Source: Kitasatospora paranensis (GTDB lineage Bacteria > Actinomycetota > Actinomycetes > Streptomycetales > Streptomycetaceae). From it: DNA of 64,000 nucleotides. The number at the start of each line of letters is the position of its first letter. Positions within the stretch are counted from its first letter, which is position 1. Where the stretch lies: contig NZ_BAABKV010000001.1 of NCBI RefSeq assembly GCF_039544005.1, forward strand, positions 7,006,001-7,070,000. Reading direction: 5' to 3'. Positions 1 to 7,960 of the stretch are shown one piece after another. A program made the position numbers and the translations under genes. Under the pieces are notes generated by a model. That model had not been told where the DNA came from. It made no database searches and saw nothing but the letters and a program-made list of their open reading frames with translations.

Positions 1-225
1 CACCCGGTCGGACACGGAATCGGACTCGAGATCCGGGAGGCGCCGCGCCTGGGCCCCGCCGACATGGGTAAACTGGACAGTCGCGTGCCGGTCACCGTCG
101 GTCCGGGGGTCCATATCCCGGGGCGTGGCGGGGTCCGGATCGAGGACACGCTCGTGGTGCGTCCCCTTGAGGAGGGCGGGCCCGAGCTGCTCACCATCAC
201 CACCAAGGAGCTCCTCGCCCTGTGA
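1..225 (+). CDS. Xaa-Pro aminopeptidase (M24 family), C-terminal part only
   Basis: The window opens inside this gene; 74 codons remain before TGA at 223-225. The first residues read HPVGHGIGLEIRE, the metal-site histidine region of the M24 'pita-bread' metallopeptidases. Further on, GGVRIEDTLVV matches the conserved C-terminal glutamate motif that supplies a metal ligand. Members remove an N-terminal residue that precedes proline and act in the cytoplasm. An M24 peptidase directly before efp is a common arrangement in bacteria. The gap to efp is 67 bp, so the two may be co-transcribed. The N-terminal part lies outside the window, so the subtype (aminopeptidase P-like or another M24 member) stays open. 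Confidence 0.85.
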   Translation, partial: HPVGHGIGLEIREAPRLGPADMGKLDSRVPVTVGPGVHIPGRGGVRIEDTLVVRPLEEGGPELLTITTKELLAL

Positions 226-292
226 CCGCCCAGGTGGGCGCAGGACGCGATCCCTTGGTTCCTTGACAGCTATATCAGGAGTTAGTGCGCCC

Positions 293-856
293 GTGGCTTC
301 CACGAACGATCTCAAGAACGGCATGGTCCTCAAGCTGGACGGCGGCAAGCTGTGGTCCGTCGTCGAGTTCCAGCACGTGAAGCCCGGCAAGGGCCCGGCG
401 TTCGTGCGTACCAAGCTCAAGGAGGTCCTGACCGGCAAGGTCGTCGAGAAGACCTTCAACGCCGGCGTCAAGGTCGAGACGGCCAACGTCGACAAGCGGA
501 CGATGCAGTACTCGTACCGTGACGGCGACGCCTTCGTGTTCATGGACATGGACACCTACGACCAGGTCCCGGTCAGCTCCGCGGTCGTCGGTGACGCCGC
601 CAAGTACCTGCTGGAGGGCTTCGAGGCCCTGGTGGCGCAGAACGACGGCGCCCCGCTGTACGTCGAGCTGCCCGCCGCGGTCGAGCTCGTCATCGCCGAG
701 ACCGAGCCGGGCCTGCAGGGCGACCGCTCGACCGGCGGCACCAAGCCGGCGACCCTGGAGACCGGTGCCGAGATCCAGGTCCCGCTCTTCGTCACCACCG
801 GTGAGAAGGTCAAGGTCGACACCCGCGACGGCAGCTACCTCGGCCGGGTCAAGTAA
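293..856 (+). CDS. efp: Elongation factor P
   Basis: Translation factor that binds between the P and E sites and relieves ribosomes stalled on polyproline. The 187-residue product has the usual three-domain EF-P length. The N-terminal KOW-like domain carries the acceptor loop VKPGKGPAF, with a lysine at position 33 where EF-P is modified in other bacteria; which modification occurs here cannot be told from sequence. The C-terminal domain includes TGAEIQVPLFVTTGEKVKVD, the standard EF-P signature. I chose GTG at 293 because it gives the canonical start (MASTNDLKNG) and has CAGGAG 11 bp upstream; the frame stays open further upstream but that part is not EF-P-like. nusB follows after 2 bp, so the pair is an operon. 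Confidence 0.96.
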   Translation: MASTNDLKNGMVLKLDGGKLWSVVEFQHVKPGKGPAFVRTKLKEVLTGKVVEKTFNAGVKVETANVDKRTMQYSYRDGDAFVFMDMDTYDQVPVSSAVVGDAAKYLLEGFEALVAQNDGAPLYVELPAAVELVIAETEPGLQGDRSTGGTKPATLETGAEIQVPLFVTTGEKVKVDTRDGSYLGRVK

Positions 857-858
857 TC

Positions 859-1299
859 GTGTCGAACGCGCGCACCAAGGCTCGCACCAGGGCCTTCCAG
901 ATCCTCTTCGAGGCCGACCATCGCGGGGTCGACCCGCAGCGCGTGCTCGCCGAGTGGGTGGGCCGGGCGCGGGAGGCGAAGCCGGGCGAGACCACCCCGC
1001 AGGTCGGCGAGTACACCATGCAGCTGATCGAGGGGTATGCCCAGCACGCCCGTAAGATCGACGAGTTGATCTCGTCGTACGCGGTCGGCTGGACCCTGGA
1101 CCGGATGCCGGTCGCGGACCGCAACGTCGTGCGGATCGGTGCCTACGAGCTGATCTGGGAGGACGGCGTCCCGGACGCGGTCGTCCTGGACGAGGCCGTG
1201 GAGATCGCCAAGGAGTACTCGACCGACGAGTCGCCGGCCTTCGTCAACGGCCTGCTCGCGCGGTTCATGGAGCTCAAGCCGACGATCCGTCGCGCCTGA
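859..1299 (+). CDS. nusB: Transcription antitermination protein NusB
   Basis: NusB, 146 aa, all-helical RNA-binding protein. With S10 (NusE) it binds boxA in rRNA leaders and supports processive antitermination. Family features seen: an N-terminal KARTRAFQILFEAD segment, a central DRMPVADRNVVRIGAYELIW helix, and DAVVLDEAVEIAKEYSTDESPAFVNG near the end (quoted here only as its position, about residues 110-135). It begins with GTG two bases after the efp stop and is therefore translated from the same message. A 14-bp hairpin follows at 1318-1349, which closes the efp-nusB unit. Confidence 0.95.
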   Translation: MSNARTKARTRAFQILFEADHRGVDPQRVLAEWVGRAREAKPGETTPQVGEYTMQLIEGYAQHARKIDELISSYAVGWTLDRMPVADRNVVRIGAYELIWEDGVPDAVVLDEAVEIAKEYSTDESPAFVNGLLARFMELKPTIRRA

Positions 1300-1317
1300 G
1301 CCGCACCGCCCCCGTGA

Positions 1318-1349
1318 AAGGCCGTCGGACCACTCGGTCCGGCGGCCTT
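1318..1349 (+). terminator. Hairpin terminator after nusB
   Basis: A 14-bp inverted repeat (arms 1318-1331 and 1336-1349, one G-U type mismatch, 4-base loop) begins 19 bp after the nusB stop. There is no long T run, as is usual for actinomycete terminators, so the call rests on stem strength and position. Confidence 0.7.
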
Positions 1350-1424
1350 CGCACGTCCGCCATCGGAGCGTAGGCTACTGGCCAGTAATGTCTGAACTGA
1401 TCAGAGGCGAAGGGCGTACCACCC

Positions 1425-2252
1425 ATGACCACCGCGACACTGAGCGAGTTCGACCGGGGCATCGCCCTCACCCCGCACGCCGAGGAGCCCGGCCGGTACG
1501 AGGCCGAACTCGGTGACGGCTGGCAGATCGGCGGCGGCATCAACGGCGGCCTGCTGATGGCGGTGGCCGGGCACGCCCTCTCGCTGGCGGGCGACGGGCA
1601 CCGCGACCCGTTCTCGATCAGCGGCTACTACCTCTCCGCCTCCCGGCCCGGTCCGGCGACCGTCCGCACCGAGACCGTCCGCCGCGGCCGCACGCTGACC
1701 ACCGGCACCGCCTCGCTCAGCCAGGACGGTGAGGAGCGGCTGCGCGTCCTCGCCACCTACGGCGACCTGGACGCCCTCGACGGCGAGGTGGCGACCAGCG
1801 CCCAGCCGCCGCTGATGCCGCCGCCGGAGCAGTGCATCGGTGTCGAGCACGCGCCCCCGCAGTTCATCGAGCAGGCCGCCCTGTTGGAGCGCTTCGACCT
1901 GCGGCTCGACCCGGCGACCGTCGGCTGGGCGCTCGGCACGCCGTCGAAGAGCGGCCGGATCCAGGGATGGTTCAGACTCGCGGACGGTCGCCAGCCCGAC
2001 CCGCTCCTCCTCCTGATGGTCGCCGATGCCCTCCCGCCGGTCACCTTCGACCTCGGCATGCCGGGCTGGGCGCCCACCGTCGAGCTGACCGTCCACCTGC
2101 GGGCCCGGCCCGTTCCGGGCTGGCTGCGGGTCTCCCACGCGACGCGCAACCTGGCCGGCGGCTACTTCGAGGAGGACTGCGAGGTCTGGGACGAGGCCGG
2201 CCGCCTCGTCGCCCAGTCCCGTCAGCTCGCCCGCGCCCCGCGCCCGCAGTAG
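1425..2252 (+). CDS. Thioesterase-like (double hot-dog) protein
   Basis: 275 aa. The layout resembles acyl-CoA thioesterases of the TesB/4HBT_3 type: two hot-dog halves in one chain. Seen in the first half is GDGWQIGGGINGGLLMAVAG, the glycine-rich region that starts the long hot-dog helix, followed by ISGYYLSASRPGPATV, the strand that usually carries active-site contacts. The second half (about residues 135-270) has FDLGMPGWAPTVELTVHLRA. The family hydrolyses acyl-CoA thioesters in the cytoplasm; the substrate here is unknown. Its ATG follows AGAGGCGAAGGG. It stands alone between the nusB terminator and an unknown gene. Function is inferred from fold-level similarity only. Confidence 0.6.
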   Translation: MTTATLSEFDRGIALTPHAEEPGRYEAELGDGWQIGGGINGGLLMAVAGHALSLAGDGHRDPFSISGYYLSASRPGPATVRTETVRRGRTLTTGTASLSQDGEERLRVLATYGDLDALDGEVATSAQPPLMPPPEQCIGVEHAPPQFIEQAALLERFDLRLDPATVGWALGTPSKSGRIQGWFRLADGRQPDPLLLLMVADALPPVTFDLGMPGWAPTVELTVHLRARPVPGWLRVSHATRNLAGGYFEEDCEVWDEAGRLVAQSRQLARAPRPQ

Positions 2253-2300
2253 CGCCGAGCTGACCCCCTGCCCGTGGGGCACCACGCCCGCGCCCCCAGA

Positions 2301-2348
2301 GGTACCGCGCCGACGCCCGGGTCCGCCGTGGCACCGCGCCGACGCCCG
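2301..2348. repeat. 19-bp direct repeat, two copies, in a gene-free 320-bp stretch
   Basis: Positions 2301-2319 and 2330-2348 share 18 of 19 bases (core accgcgccgacgcccg), with a 29-bp period. The stretch 2253-2572 otherwise holds only GC-rich sequence and the ribosome binding site of the next gene. I see no RNA gene or clear promoter in it. Confidence 0.6.
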
Positions 2349-2572
2349 CGCCCGCAGGGGCATGCCGGGCGGGCGCGGCAAAGAGGGCGAAAGGGGCGGC
2401 ACGGGCGAACGGCCGCTCCGCCCGCCCACTCCCGCTGACGCTCGGTTACAAGGCTGTGACACCGGGTGCGTGTGCGGGCGCCGGAGGCGGGGAGGAACAG
2501 GGCCAGCGGCACCCGCCGCCCGCCGCCCGAGCGCAGCACCCGCCCCAGCCCCCGCCCCCGCAGGAGCCCACG

Positions 2573-3441
2573 ATGCCCCGCAACAGCCGCACCCCCGGCC
2601 CTCCCGCTGTACCGCGCACCCCGCCGCCGCCCGGCCGCGCAGCGAGGAGGCCTTCGTCACGGGCATCCTGACCAGCTCCGAGGACTTCGACCGCGCCCGC
2701 GGCTGGCACCTCACCGACGCCGCCGACTGGGACAGCTATCTGCTGGACACCGCGGTCCTGCTGGCCGAGGCCCGCCGCACCTACGGCACCGTGCAGGCCC
2801 GGATGTTCCACCCGGACGACTTCGCCGACTTCTGCCTGCTGCACCGCCTCGACCCGGCCGAGCCCGCCGCCCGTGACCGGTACCTGGTCAACCCGCCGCT
2901 GCAGACCCAACTGCTGCCCTACCAGGCTGAGGAGCTGTCCGGCGACTTCATCCCGCGTCTGGTGCGGGCCCGGGACAACGGTCTGACGCTGCGCCACATC
3001 GACCTGCTGCTGGACGGCGGGCCGGCCGGCGCCGACGAGGAGCTCGCGCAGGCCGTCCGCCGGGCCCACCAGCAGGGCGCCGAGGTGTTCCGGCGGATGC
3101 TGGTGGGGGCGGGCTGCGGCGCGTACCGGTTCGTCTGCGCGGTGGAGGCGCCGGGCGGGCGGCTGGAGGCCGAGGCGCGGATCCTGCACTGGGAGGACGG
3201 TGTGGTGCGGATCAACGACGAGGATCTCGACCTGGTCTGCGCGGTGCTCTGCGCGGGGCTCTACCGCGAGCTCCCGGGGGCCGCGCTGCTGCACGGCTCG
3301 CAGGGTTCGGCGGCGGCGTGCGGCGAGTACCGGCAGGTGGCGTGGGCCTGGCAGAGCGAGGGGCAGGGCTACGTGCCGGCCGCCGTCCGGCTGGACGACG
3401 TGGCCGCCGAGCCGGGGTTCAGCCTGGGCACGGTGTGCTGA
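2573..3441 (+). CDS. Conserved-looking hypothetical protein, apparent frameshift near its start
   Basis: I do not recognise this family. The coding signal is strong from about 2660 to the stop at 3439-3441 and gives about 260 residues of mixed alpha/beta sequence with no signal peptide or membrane segment. That frame has no good start. ATG at 2573, with GCAGGAGCC upstream, is a well-placed start but lies one frame off. One missing base in the C-rich stretch 2600-2660 would join them into a protein of about 290 aa with a proline-rich N-terminus. Cysteines are scattered (for example DFCLLH, VGAGCGAYRFVC) without a metal-binding pattern. It sits between the thioesterase-like gene and bldD; the context says nothing about function. 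Confidence 0.55.
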
Positions 3442-3485
3442 CCGCCCCGACCGCCCCGACCGCCCCGACCGCCCCGACCGCCCCG
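3441..3485. repeat. Tandem repeat, five copies of a 9-bp unit
   Basis: Five perfect copies of accgccccg run from 3441 to 3485, starting in the last base of the preceding stop codon. The array lies between two convergent genes (unknown gene and bldD). It is probably a slippage-prone simple repeat; no hairpin or coding role is evident. Confidence 0.9.
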
Positions 3486-3597
3486 AGCGCGCTGAGCGGC
3501 ACGAGCGGTGTGACGGCGACGGCGACGGCGGGGCGCGCGGCCGTCGCCGCACGCCCCGCCGTGACGTTTCTGCTGGGCTCCGCAGGGCGGACCGGGA

Positions 3598-4101
3598 TCA
3601 GCCCGCGTCCTCCTCGCGCACCGCGCGGCGCGCGTCCGGGTTGAGCACGCCCCAGCTGATGAGCTGCTCGGTGAGGATCGACGGCGACTGGTCGTAGATC
3701 ACGGCCAGCGTGCGGAGGTCGTCCTGGCGGATGGAGAGCACCTTGCCGTTGTAGTCGCCGCGCTGGCTCTGGATGGTGGCCGCGTAGCGCTGCAGCGGGC
3801 CGGCCTTCTCGGACGGCACCTGGGTGAGTCTCTCCAGGTCGAGGACCAGGCGCGGCGGCGGCTCGGCCGCGCCGCCCGGGGTGCCGCCGGGAAGGAGCTC
3901 CTGGACGGGCACGCCGTAGAACTCGGCCAGCTCGGCCAGTCGCTGCACGGTCACCGCACGGTCGCCGCGCTCGTAGGAGCCGACCACGACGGCCTTCCAG
4001 CGACCCTGGGACTTCTCTTCGACGCCGTGCAGGGAGAGACCCTGCTGAGTGCGGATGGCCCGGAGCTTCGCCCCGAGCTGCTTCGCGTAGTCGCTGGACA
4101 T
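3598..4101 (-). CDS. bldD: Developmental master regulator BldD
   Basis: BldD represses sporulation genes during vegetative growth when dimerised by tetrameric cyclic-di-GMP. The 167-aa product has exactly the usual length. Residues 8-72 form an XRE-type helix-turn-helix (QQGLSLHGVEEKSQGRW, then VVVGSYERGDRAVTVQRLAE). The C-terminal domain keeps the cyclic-di-GMP signature RxD-X8-RxxD as R114-G-D116 and R125-Q-D-D128, so signal binding should be intact. I chose ATG at 4101 (GGGGAGATCA upstream) over an in-frame ATG at 4146, because it gives the canonical start MSSDYAKQLG. A near-perfect palindrome about 105 bp upstream is a likely autoregulatory site. pyrR lies divergently on the other side. 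Confidence 0.97.
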   Translation of the reverse strand: MSSDYAKQLGAKLRAIRTQQGLSLHGVEEKSQGRWKAVVVGSYERGDRAVTVQRLAELAEFYGVPVQELLPGGTPGGAAEPPPRLVLDLERLTQVPSEKAGPLQRYAATIQSQRGDYNGKVLSIRQDDLRTLAVIYDQSPSILTEQLISWGVLNPDARRAVREEDAG

Positions 4102-4204
4102 TGATCTCCCCGGACAGGATTGCTTCGCGTGCGGTGAACGAGTCACGAGCGCGCGGGTGCCGACTCGGACCGGCGTCTGAACCGGTGGGTACGGCGCCGG
4201 TCCC

Positions 4205-4224
4205 GTAACTCACTGTGAGGTTAC
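4205..4224. promoter_or_regulatory. Palindromic operator upstream of bldD, likely a BldD box
   Basis: The sequence gtaactcactgtgaggttac is an almost perfect inverted repeat around TCAC-T-GTGA. BldD sites in Streptomyces contain AGTGA/TCAC half-sites, and BldD is known to repress its own gene. A further AGTGA half-site follows at 4229-4233. Assigning it to BldD rests on this match and its position. Confidence 0.65.
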
Positions 4225-4380
4225 GTAGAGTGAGGTAGTCGCGTCAAGCCGAATGGGGCAGTCGTGCGAATAGCGTGCGGCCTGGCCGTGAACCGGACCG
4301 GGGCAGCGGGATTGAGCTGCGGTGACGCGAAACGGAGTGACGCCTTCCCCGGGGGCCGGTGATCGCACTGGTAGCATGGG

Positions 4381-4451
4381 GGCGCTCCCGGTGCGCCGGG
4401 CGCCCATCCCAGACATCCTTTAAGACCCGTCCCGTGAGGCGGGGAAGGAGG
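4381..4451 (+). promoter_or_regulatory. pyr leader with a hairpin that could be the PyrR binding site
   Basis: A GC-rich hairpin at 4381-4404 is followed by a second, smaller one at 4426-4443 (stem CCCG/CGGG with an inner CC/GG and loop around CGTGA). The Shine-Dalgarno AAGGAGG (4445-4451) follows at once. In actinobacteria such as Mycobacterium, PyrR bound to UMP represses translation by binding a stem that masks the start region. The geometry here fits that mechanism. A possible -10 TAGCAT lies at 4372-4377 with no clear -35. Confidence 0.6.
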
Positions 4452-4462
4452 TCCGCTTCGGC

Positions 4463-5077
4463 ATGACCGCAGACACGAACGCCACCCCGCGTCCGCCGCA
4501 CCAGGTGCTGGACGCCACCGACATCGCCCGGGTCGTCACCCGGATCGCCCACGAGATCGTGGAACGCGCCAAGGGCGCGGAGGACGTCGTCCTGCTCGGC
4601 ATCCACACCCGCGGCGTCCACCTGGCCCGCCGGCTGCACGCCCGGCTCACCCAGATCACCGGCCGCGACATCCCGCTCGGCACCCTGGACATCACGATGT
4701 ACCGGGACGACCTGCGGCTGAAGCCCGCCCGCGCGCTGGAGCACACCGAGATCCCGGCCGACGGCATCGACGGCCGGCTGGTCATCCTCGTCGACGACGT
4801 GCTCTTCTCCGGCCGGACGATCCGTGCCGCGCTGGACGCCCTCAGCGACATCGGCCGCCCGCGCGCCGTCCAGCTCGCCGTCCTGGTCGACCGCGGCCAC
4901 CGCGAGCTGCCCATCCGCGCCGACTACGTGGGCAAGAACCTGCCGACCTCGCTGCGCGAGGCGGTCCAGGTCCAGCTCGCCGACAGCGACGGGCGCGACG
5001 CCGTCCTGGTCGGCGACCGCGACTACTCCGCCCGTTCGTCCCAGGCGCTCGCCGCCGACCAGCACCTCCCGGAGTGA
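4463..5077 (+). CDS. pyrR: Pyrimidine operon regulator PyrR
   Basis: RNA-binding regulator with a phosphoribosyltransferase fold, 204 aa; many members also show weak uracil phosphoribosyltransferase activity. The PRPP-binding loop is seen at about residues 105-120 (LVILVDDVLFSGRTIRAAL), with LGIHTRGVHLARRL near residue 48 and PRAVQLAVLVDRGHRELPI after it, all standard PyrR motifs. It is the first gene of the pyr operon, sits just behind a candidate target hairpin that abuts its own Shine-Dalgarno, and overlaps or abuts pyrB. The inferred effect is lower expression of the whole operon when UMP is high. Confidence 0.95.
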   Translation: MTADTNATPRPPHQVLDATDIARVVTRIAHEIVERAKGAEDVVLLGIHTRGVHLARRLHARLTQITGRDIPLGTLDITMYRDDLRLKPARALEHTEIPADGIDGRLVILVDDVLFSGRTIRAALDALSDIGRPRAVQLAVLVDRGHRELPIRADYVGKNLPTSLREAVQVQLADSDGRDAVLVGDRDYSARSSQALAADQHLPE

Positions 5078-5082
5078 CCCGC

Positions 5083-6072
5083 GTGATGCGCCACCTCGTC
5101 TCCACCGCCGACCTGGGCCGCGACGACGCCCTGCTCATCCTCGACACCGCCGAGGAGCTCGCCCGGGTCTCCGGGCGGGCGGTCAAGAAGCTGCCGACCC
5201 TGCGCGGCCGCACCGTGGTCAACCTCTTCTTCGAGGACTCCACCCGCACCAAGACCTCGTTCGAGGTCGCCGAGAAGCGGCTCTCCGCCGACGTCATCAA
5301 CTTCTCCGCGAAGGGCTCCTCGGTCTCCAAGGGCGAGAGCCTCAAGGACACCGCGCTCACCCTGCAGGCCATGGGCGCGGACGCGGTCGTCATCCGGCAC
5401 CACGCCTCCGGCGCGCCGGCCCGGCTCGCCCAGTCCGACTGGCTGCACGGCAGCGTCATCAACGCCGGCGACGGCACCCACGAGCACCCCACCCAGGCCC
5501 TGCTCGACGCCTTCACCATGCGCCGCCACCTCAACCCGGGCAGCGGCAAGGACCTCGCCGGCCGCCGGGTGGCCATCGTCGGCGACGTCCTGCACAGCCG
5601 GGTCGCCCGCTCCAACGTGCACCTGCTGACCACGCTCGGCGCCGAGGTCACCTTCGTCGCCCCGCCGACGCTGCTGCCGATCGGCATCGAGAACTGGCCC
5701 TGCCAGGTCTCGTACGACCTCGACGCGGTGCTGCCGAAGACCGACGCCCTGATGATGCTCCGCGTCCAGCGCGAGCGGATGAACGCGGCCTTCTTCCCCA
5801 CCGAGCGCGAGTACTCCCGCCGCTACGGCATGGACGGCATCCGGATGGCGCAGCTGCCCGAGCACGCCATCGTGATGCACCCCGGCCCGATGGTCCGCGG
5901 CATGGAGATCACCGCCGAGGTCGCCGACTCGCCGCGCTGCACCGCGGTCGAGCAGGTCGCCAACGGCGTCTCCGTCCGGATGGCCGTCCTCTACCTCCTG
6001 CTCGGGGGCGCCGTCTTCGCCGACGGCGCCGCCGACTCCTCCCGCACCGACTCCAGCGAGGCCGCCCAGTGA
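5083..6072 (+). CDS. pyrB: Aspartate carbamoyltransferase catalytic chain
   Basis: Condenses carbamoyl phosphate with aspartate, the first committed step of pyrimidine synthesis. The carbamoyl-phosphate loop FEDSTRTKTSFEVA and the SAKGSSVSKGESLKDT segment are present in the N-terminal domain. HPGPMVRGMEI and the C-terminal aspartate domain follow. I chose GTG at 5083 (read as M-MRHL, with GGAG 8 bp upstream); GTG 5074, which overlaps the pyrR stop, is also possible and adds three residues. The last about 20 residues are a loose Ala/Asp/Ser tail. No pyrI regulatory chain is nearby. pyrC overlaps its stop by four bases (GTGA), suggesting coupled translation. Confidence 0.95.
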   Translation: MMRHLVSTADLGRDDALLILDTAEELARVSGRAVKKLPTLRGRTVVNLFFEDSTRTKTSFEVAEKRLSADVINFSAKGSSVSKGESLKDTALTLQAMGADAVVIRHHASGAPARLAQSDWLHGSVINAGDGTHEHPTQALLDAFTMRRHLNPGSGKDLAGRRVAIVGDVLHSRVARSNVHLLTTLGAEVTFVAPPTLLPIGIENWPCQVSYDLDAVLPKTDALMMLRVQRERMNAAFFPTEREYSRRYGMDGIRMAQLPEHAIVMHPGPMVRGMEITAEVADSPRCTAVEQVANGVSVRMAVLYLLLGGAVFADGAADSSRTDSSEAAQ

Positions 6073-7373
6073 CGAGCTACCTGATCCGCAACGCCCAGAT
6101 CCTCGGCGGCGCCCCCAAGGACATCCACATCGCCGACGGCGTCGTCCGGGAGATCGGCGACGCGCTGACCGTCGAGGCCGACGTCGACATCGACGCGCAC
6201 GGCCTGATCGCGCTGCCCGGCCTGGTCGACCTGCACACCCACCTGCGCGAGCCCGGCCGCGAGGACGCCGAGACGGTGCTGACCGGCACCCAGGCCGCCG
6301 CCAAGGGCGGCTACACCGCCGTCCACGCGATGGCCAACACCTTCCCGGTGGCGGACACCGCCGGCGTGGTCGAGCAGGTCTGGCGCCTGGGCCAGGAGTC
6401 CGGCTACTGCGACGTGCAGCCGGTCGGCGCCGTCACCGTCGGCCTGGAGGGCAAGAAGCTCGCCGAGCTCGGCGCCATGCACGACTCCGCCGCCGGGGTC
6501 CGGGTCTTCTCCGACGACGGCAAGTGCGTCGACGACGCGGTGATCATGCGCCGCGCCCTGGAGTACGTGAAGGCCTTCGACGGTGTCGTCGCCCAGCACG
6601 CCCAGGAGCCGCGCCTCACCGAGGGCGCGCAGATGAACGAGGGCCAGGTCTCCGGCGAGCTCGGCCTGGGCGGCTGGCCCGCCGTCGCCGAGGAGGCGAT
6701 CATCGCCCGTGACGTGCTGCTCGCCGCGCACGTCGGCTCCCGGCTGCACGTCTGCCACCTGTCCACCGCCGGCTCGGTCGAGATCGTCCGCTGGGCCAAG
6801 GCCAAGGGCTGGAACGTCACGGCCGAGGTCACCCCGCACCACCTGCTGCTCACCGACGAGCTGGTCCGCAGCTACGACCCGGTCTACAAGGTCAACCCGC
6901 CGCTGCGCACCGCCGCCGACGTGCAGGCGCTGCGCGAGGCGCTGGCCGACGGCACCATCGACGCCGTCGCCACCGACCACGCCCCGCACCCCGCGGAGGA
7001 CAAGGACTGCGAGTGGGCCGTCGCCGCGATGGGCATGGTCGGCCTGGAGACCGCGCTGTCGGTCGTGCAGCAGACCATGGTCGACACCGGCCTGCTGAAC
7101 TGGGAGGGCGTCGCGGACCGCATGTCGCACCGTCCGGCCCGGATCGGCCGTCTCACCGGACAGGGTCGCCCGATCTCGGTGGGTGAGCCTGCGAACCTGG
7201 TGCTCTTCGATCCCGCGTACCGTGGTGCCGTGGATCCCGACAGCTTCGCCACCCGCAGCCGCAACACCCCCTACCGGGGCCTGGACCTGCCCGGACGCGT
7301 CCACGCGACGTTCCTGCGCGGCCGTGCCACGGTCCTCGCCGGGGAGCTCGCCGACCGGGACGGGCTCGCGTGA
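6069..7373 (+). CDS. pyrC: Dihydroorotase
   Basis: Amidohydrolase that cyclises N-carbamoyl-aspartate to dihydroorotate. The 434-aa length fits the class I (long) type. Metal ligands are visible: HTH in DLHTHLREPG, the histidine in HVCHLSTAGS, and the aspartate in ATDHAPH. GTG at 6069 overlaps the pyrB stop. The next gene likewise begins in the GTGA at 7370-7373. It lies in the expected pyrR-pyrB-pyrC order. Confidence 0.95.
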   Translation: MTSYLIRNAQILGGAPKDIHIADGVVREIGDALTVEADVDIDAHGLIALPGLVDLHTHLREPGREDAETVLTGTQAAAKGGYTAVHAMANTFPVADTAGVVEQVWRLGQESGYCDVQPVGAVTVGLEGKKLAELGAMHDSAAGVRVFSDDGKCVDDAVIMRRALEYVKAFDGVVAQHAQEPRLTEGAQMNEGQVSGELGLGGWPAVAEEAIIARDVLLAAHVGSRLHVCHLSTAGSVEIVRWAKAKGWNVTAEVTPHHLLLTDELVRSYDPVYKVNPPLRTAADVQALREALADGTIDAVATDHAPHPAEDKDCEWAVAAMGMVGLETALSVVQQTMVDTGLLNWEGVADRMSHRPARIGRLTGQGRPISVGEPANLVLFDPAYRGAVDPDSFATRSRNTPYRGLDLPGRVHATFLRGRATVLAGELADRDGLA

Positions 7374-7960
7374 CCGCGCTCGCCACCGGGCCGCTCGCCG
7401 CGGCCCGGCTCGCCACCGAGAAGGCGAAGGTCACCGACTGGCCGGGCCACATCGGCTGGATCGTCGGCCTGCTGATCCTGATCGGGCTCGTCTACTGGCT
7501 GATGCGGCAGGGCTGGAACTGGCGCCGCACGCTCCAGTCGGACCTCCCGCAGCTGCCCGAGGTGCCCGCCGACCCCGGCACCCCGCTGCTGGCGACGAAC
7601 GGCCGGTACCACGGCTCCACCACCGCGGGGAACTGGCTGGACCGGGTCGTGGCCCACGGCCTCGGCACCCGAAGCCTGGCCGAGCTGTCCCTCACCGAGC
7701 GGGGCCTGCTGGTCCGCCGGCCCGGTGACGCGGACGTGTGGATCCCGGCCGGGGCGCTGCTCGGCGCCCGGCGCGACTCGGGGATCGCCGGCAAGGTCGT
7801 CCCCTCCGGGCTGCTGGTCGTCACCTGGGACCTGCAGGGCACCGCCCTGGACTCCGGGTTCCGGGCCGACCACCCCGACGAGCACGCCGCCTGGGTCGAG
7901 GCGGTCGAGGCTCTTGTGACACGTACGAAGACGAAGAAGACGGAAGAGGCCGCCCCATGA
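7370..7960 (+). CDS. Membrane-anchored PH-like protein of the pyr operon
   Basis: 196 aa. One transmembrane segment lies near the N-terminus (about residues 27-46, GWIVGLLILIGLVYWLM). A compact soluble domain (about 75-190) follows and resembles a bacterial PH-like fold, with beta-rich segments such as SLAELSLTERGLLVRR and GLLVVTWDLQG. A gene of this kind between pyrC and carA is a regular feature of actinobacterial pyr operons, to my knowledge without an assigned function. It overlaps both neighbours by four bases, so its dosage is tied to the pathway enzymes. A scaffold or membrane-tethering role is possible, but nothing in the sequence proves it. Confidence 0.75.
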   Translation: MTALATGPLAAARLATEKAKVTDWPGHIGWIVGLLILIGLVYWLMRQGWNWRRTLQSDLPQLPEVPADPGTPLLATNGRYHGSTTAGNWLDRVVAHGLGTRSLAELSLTERGLLVRRPGDADVWIPAGALLGARRDSGIAGKVVPSGLLVVTWDLQGTALDSGFRADHPDEHAAWVEAVEALVTRTKTKKTEEAAP

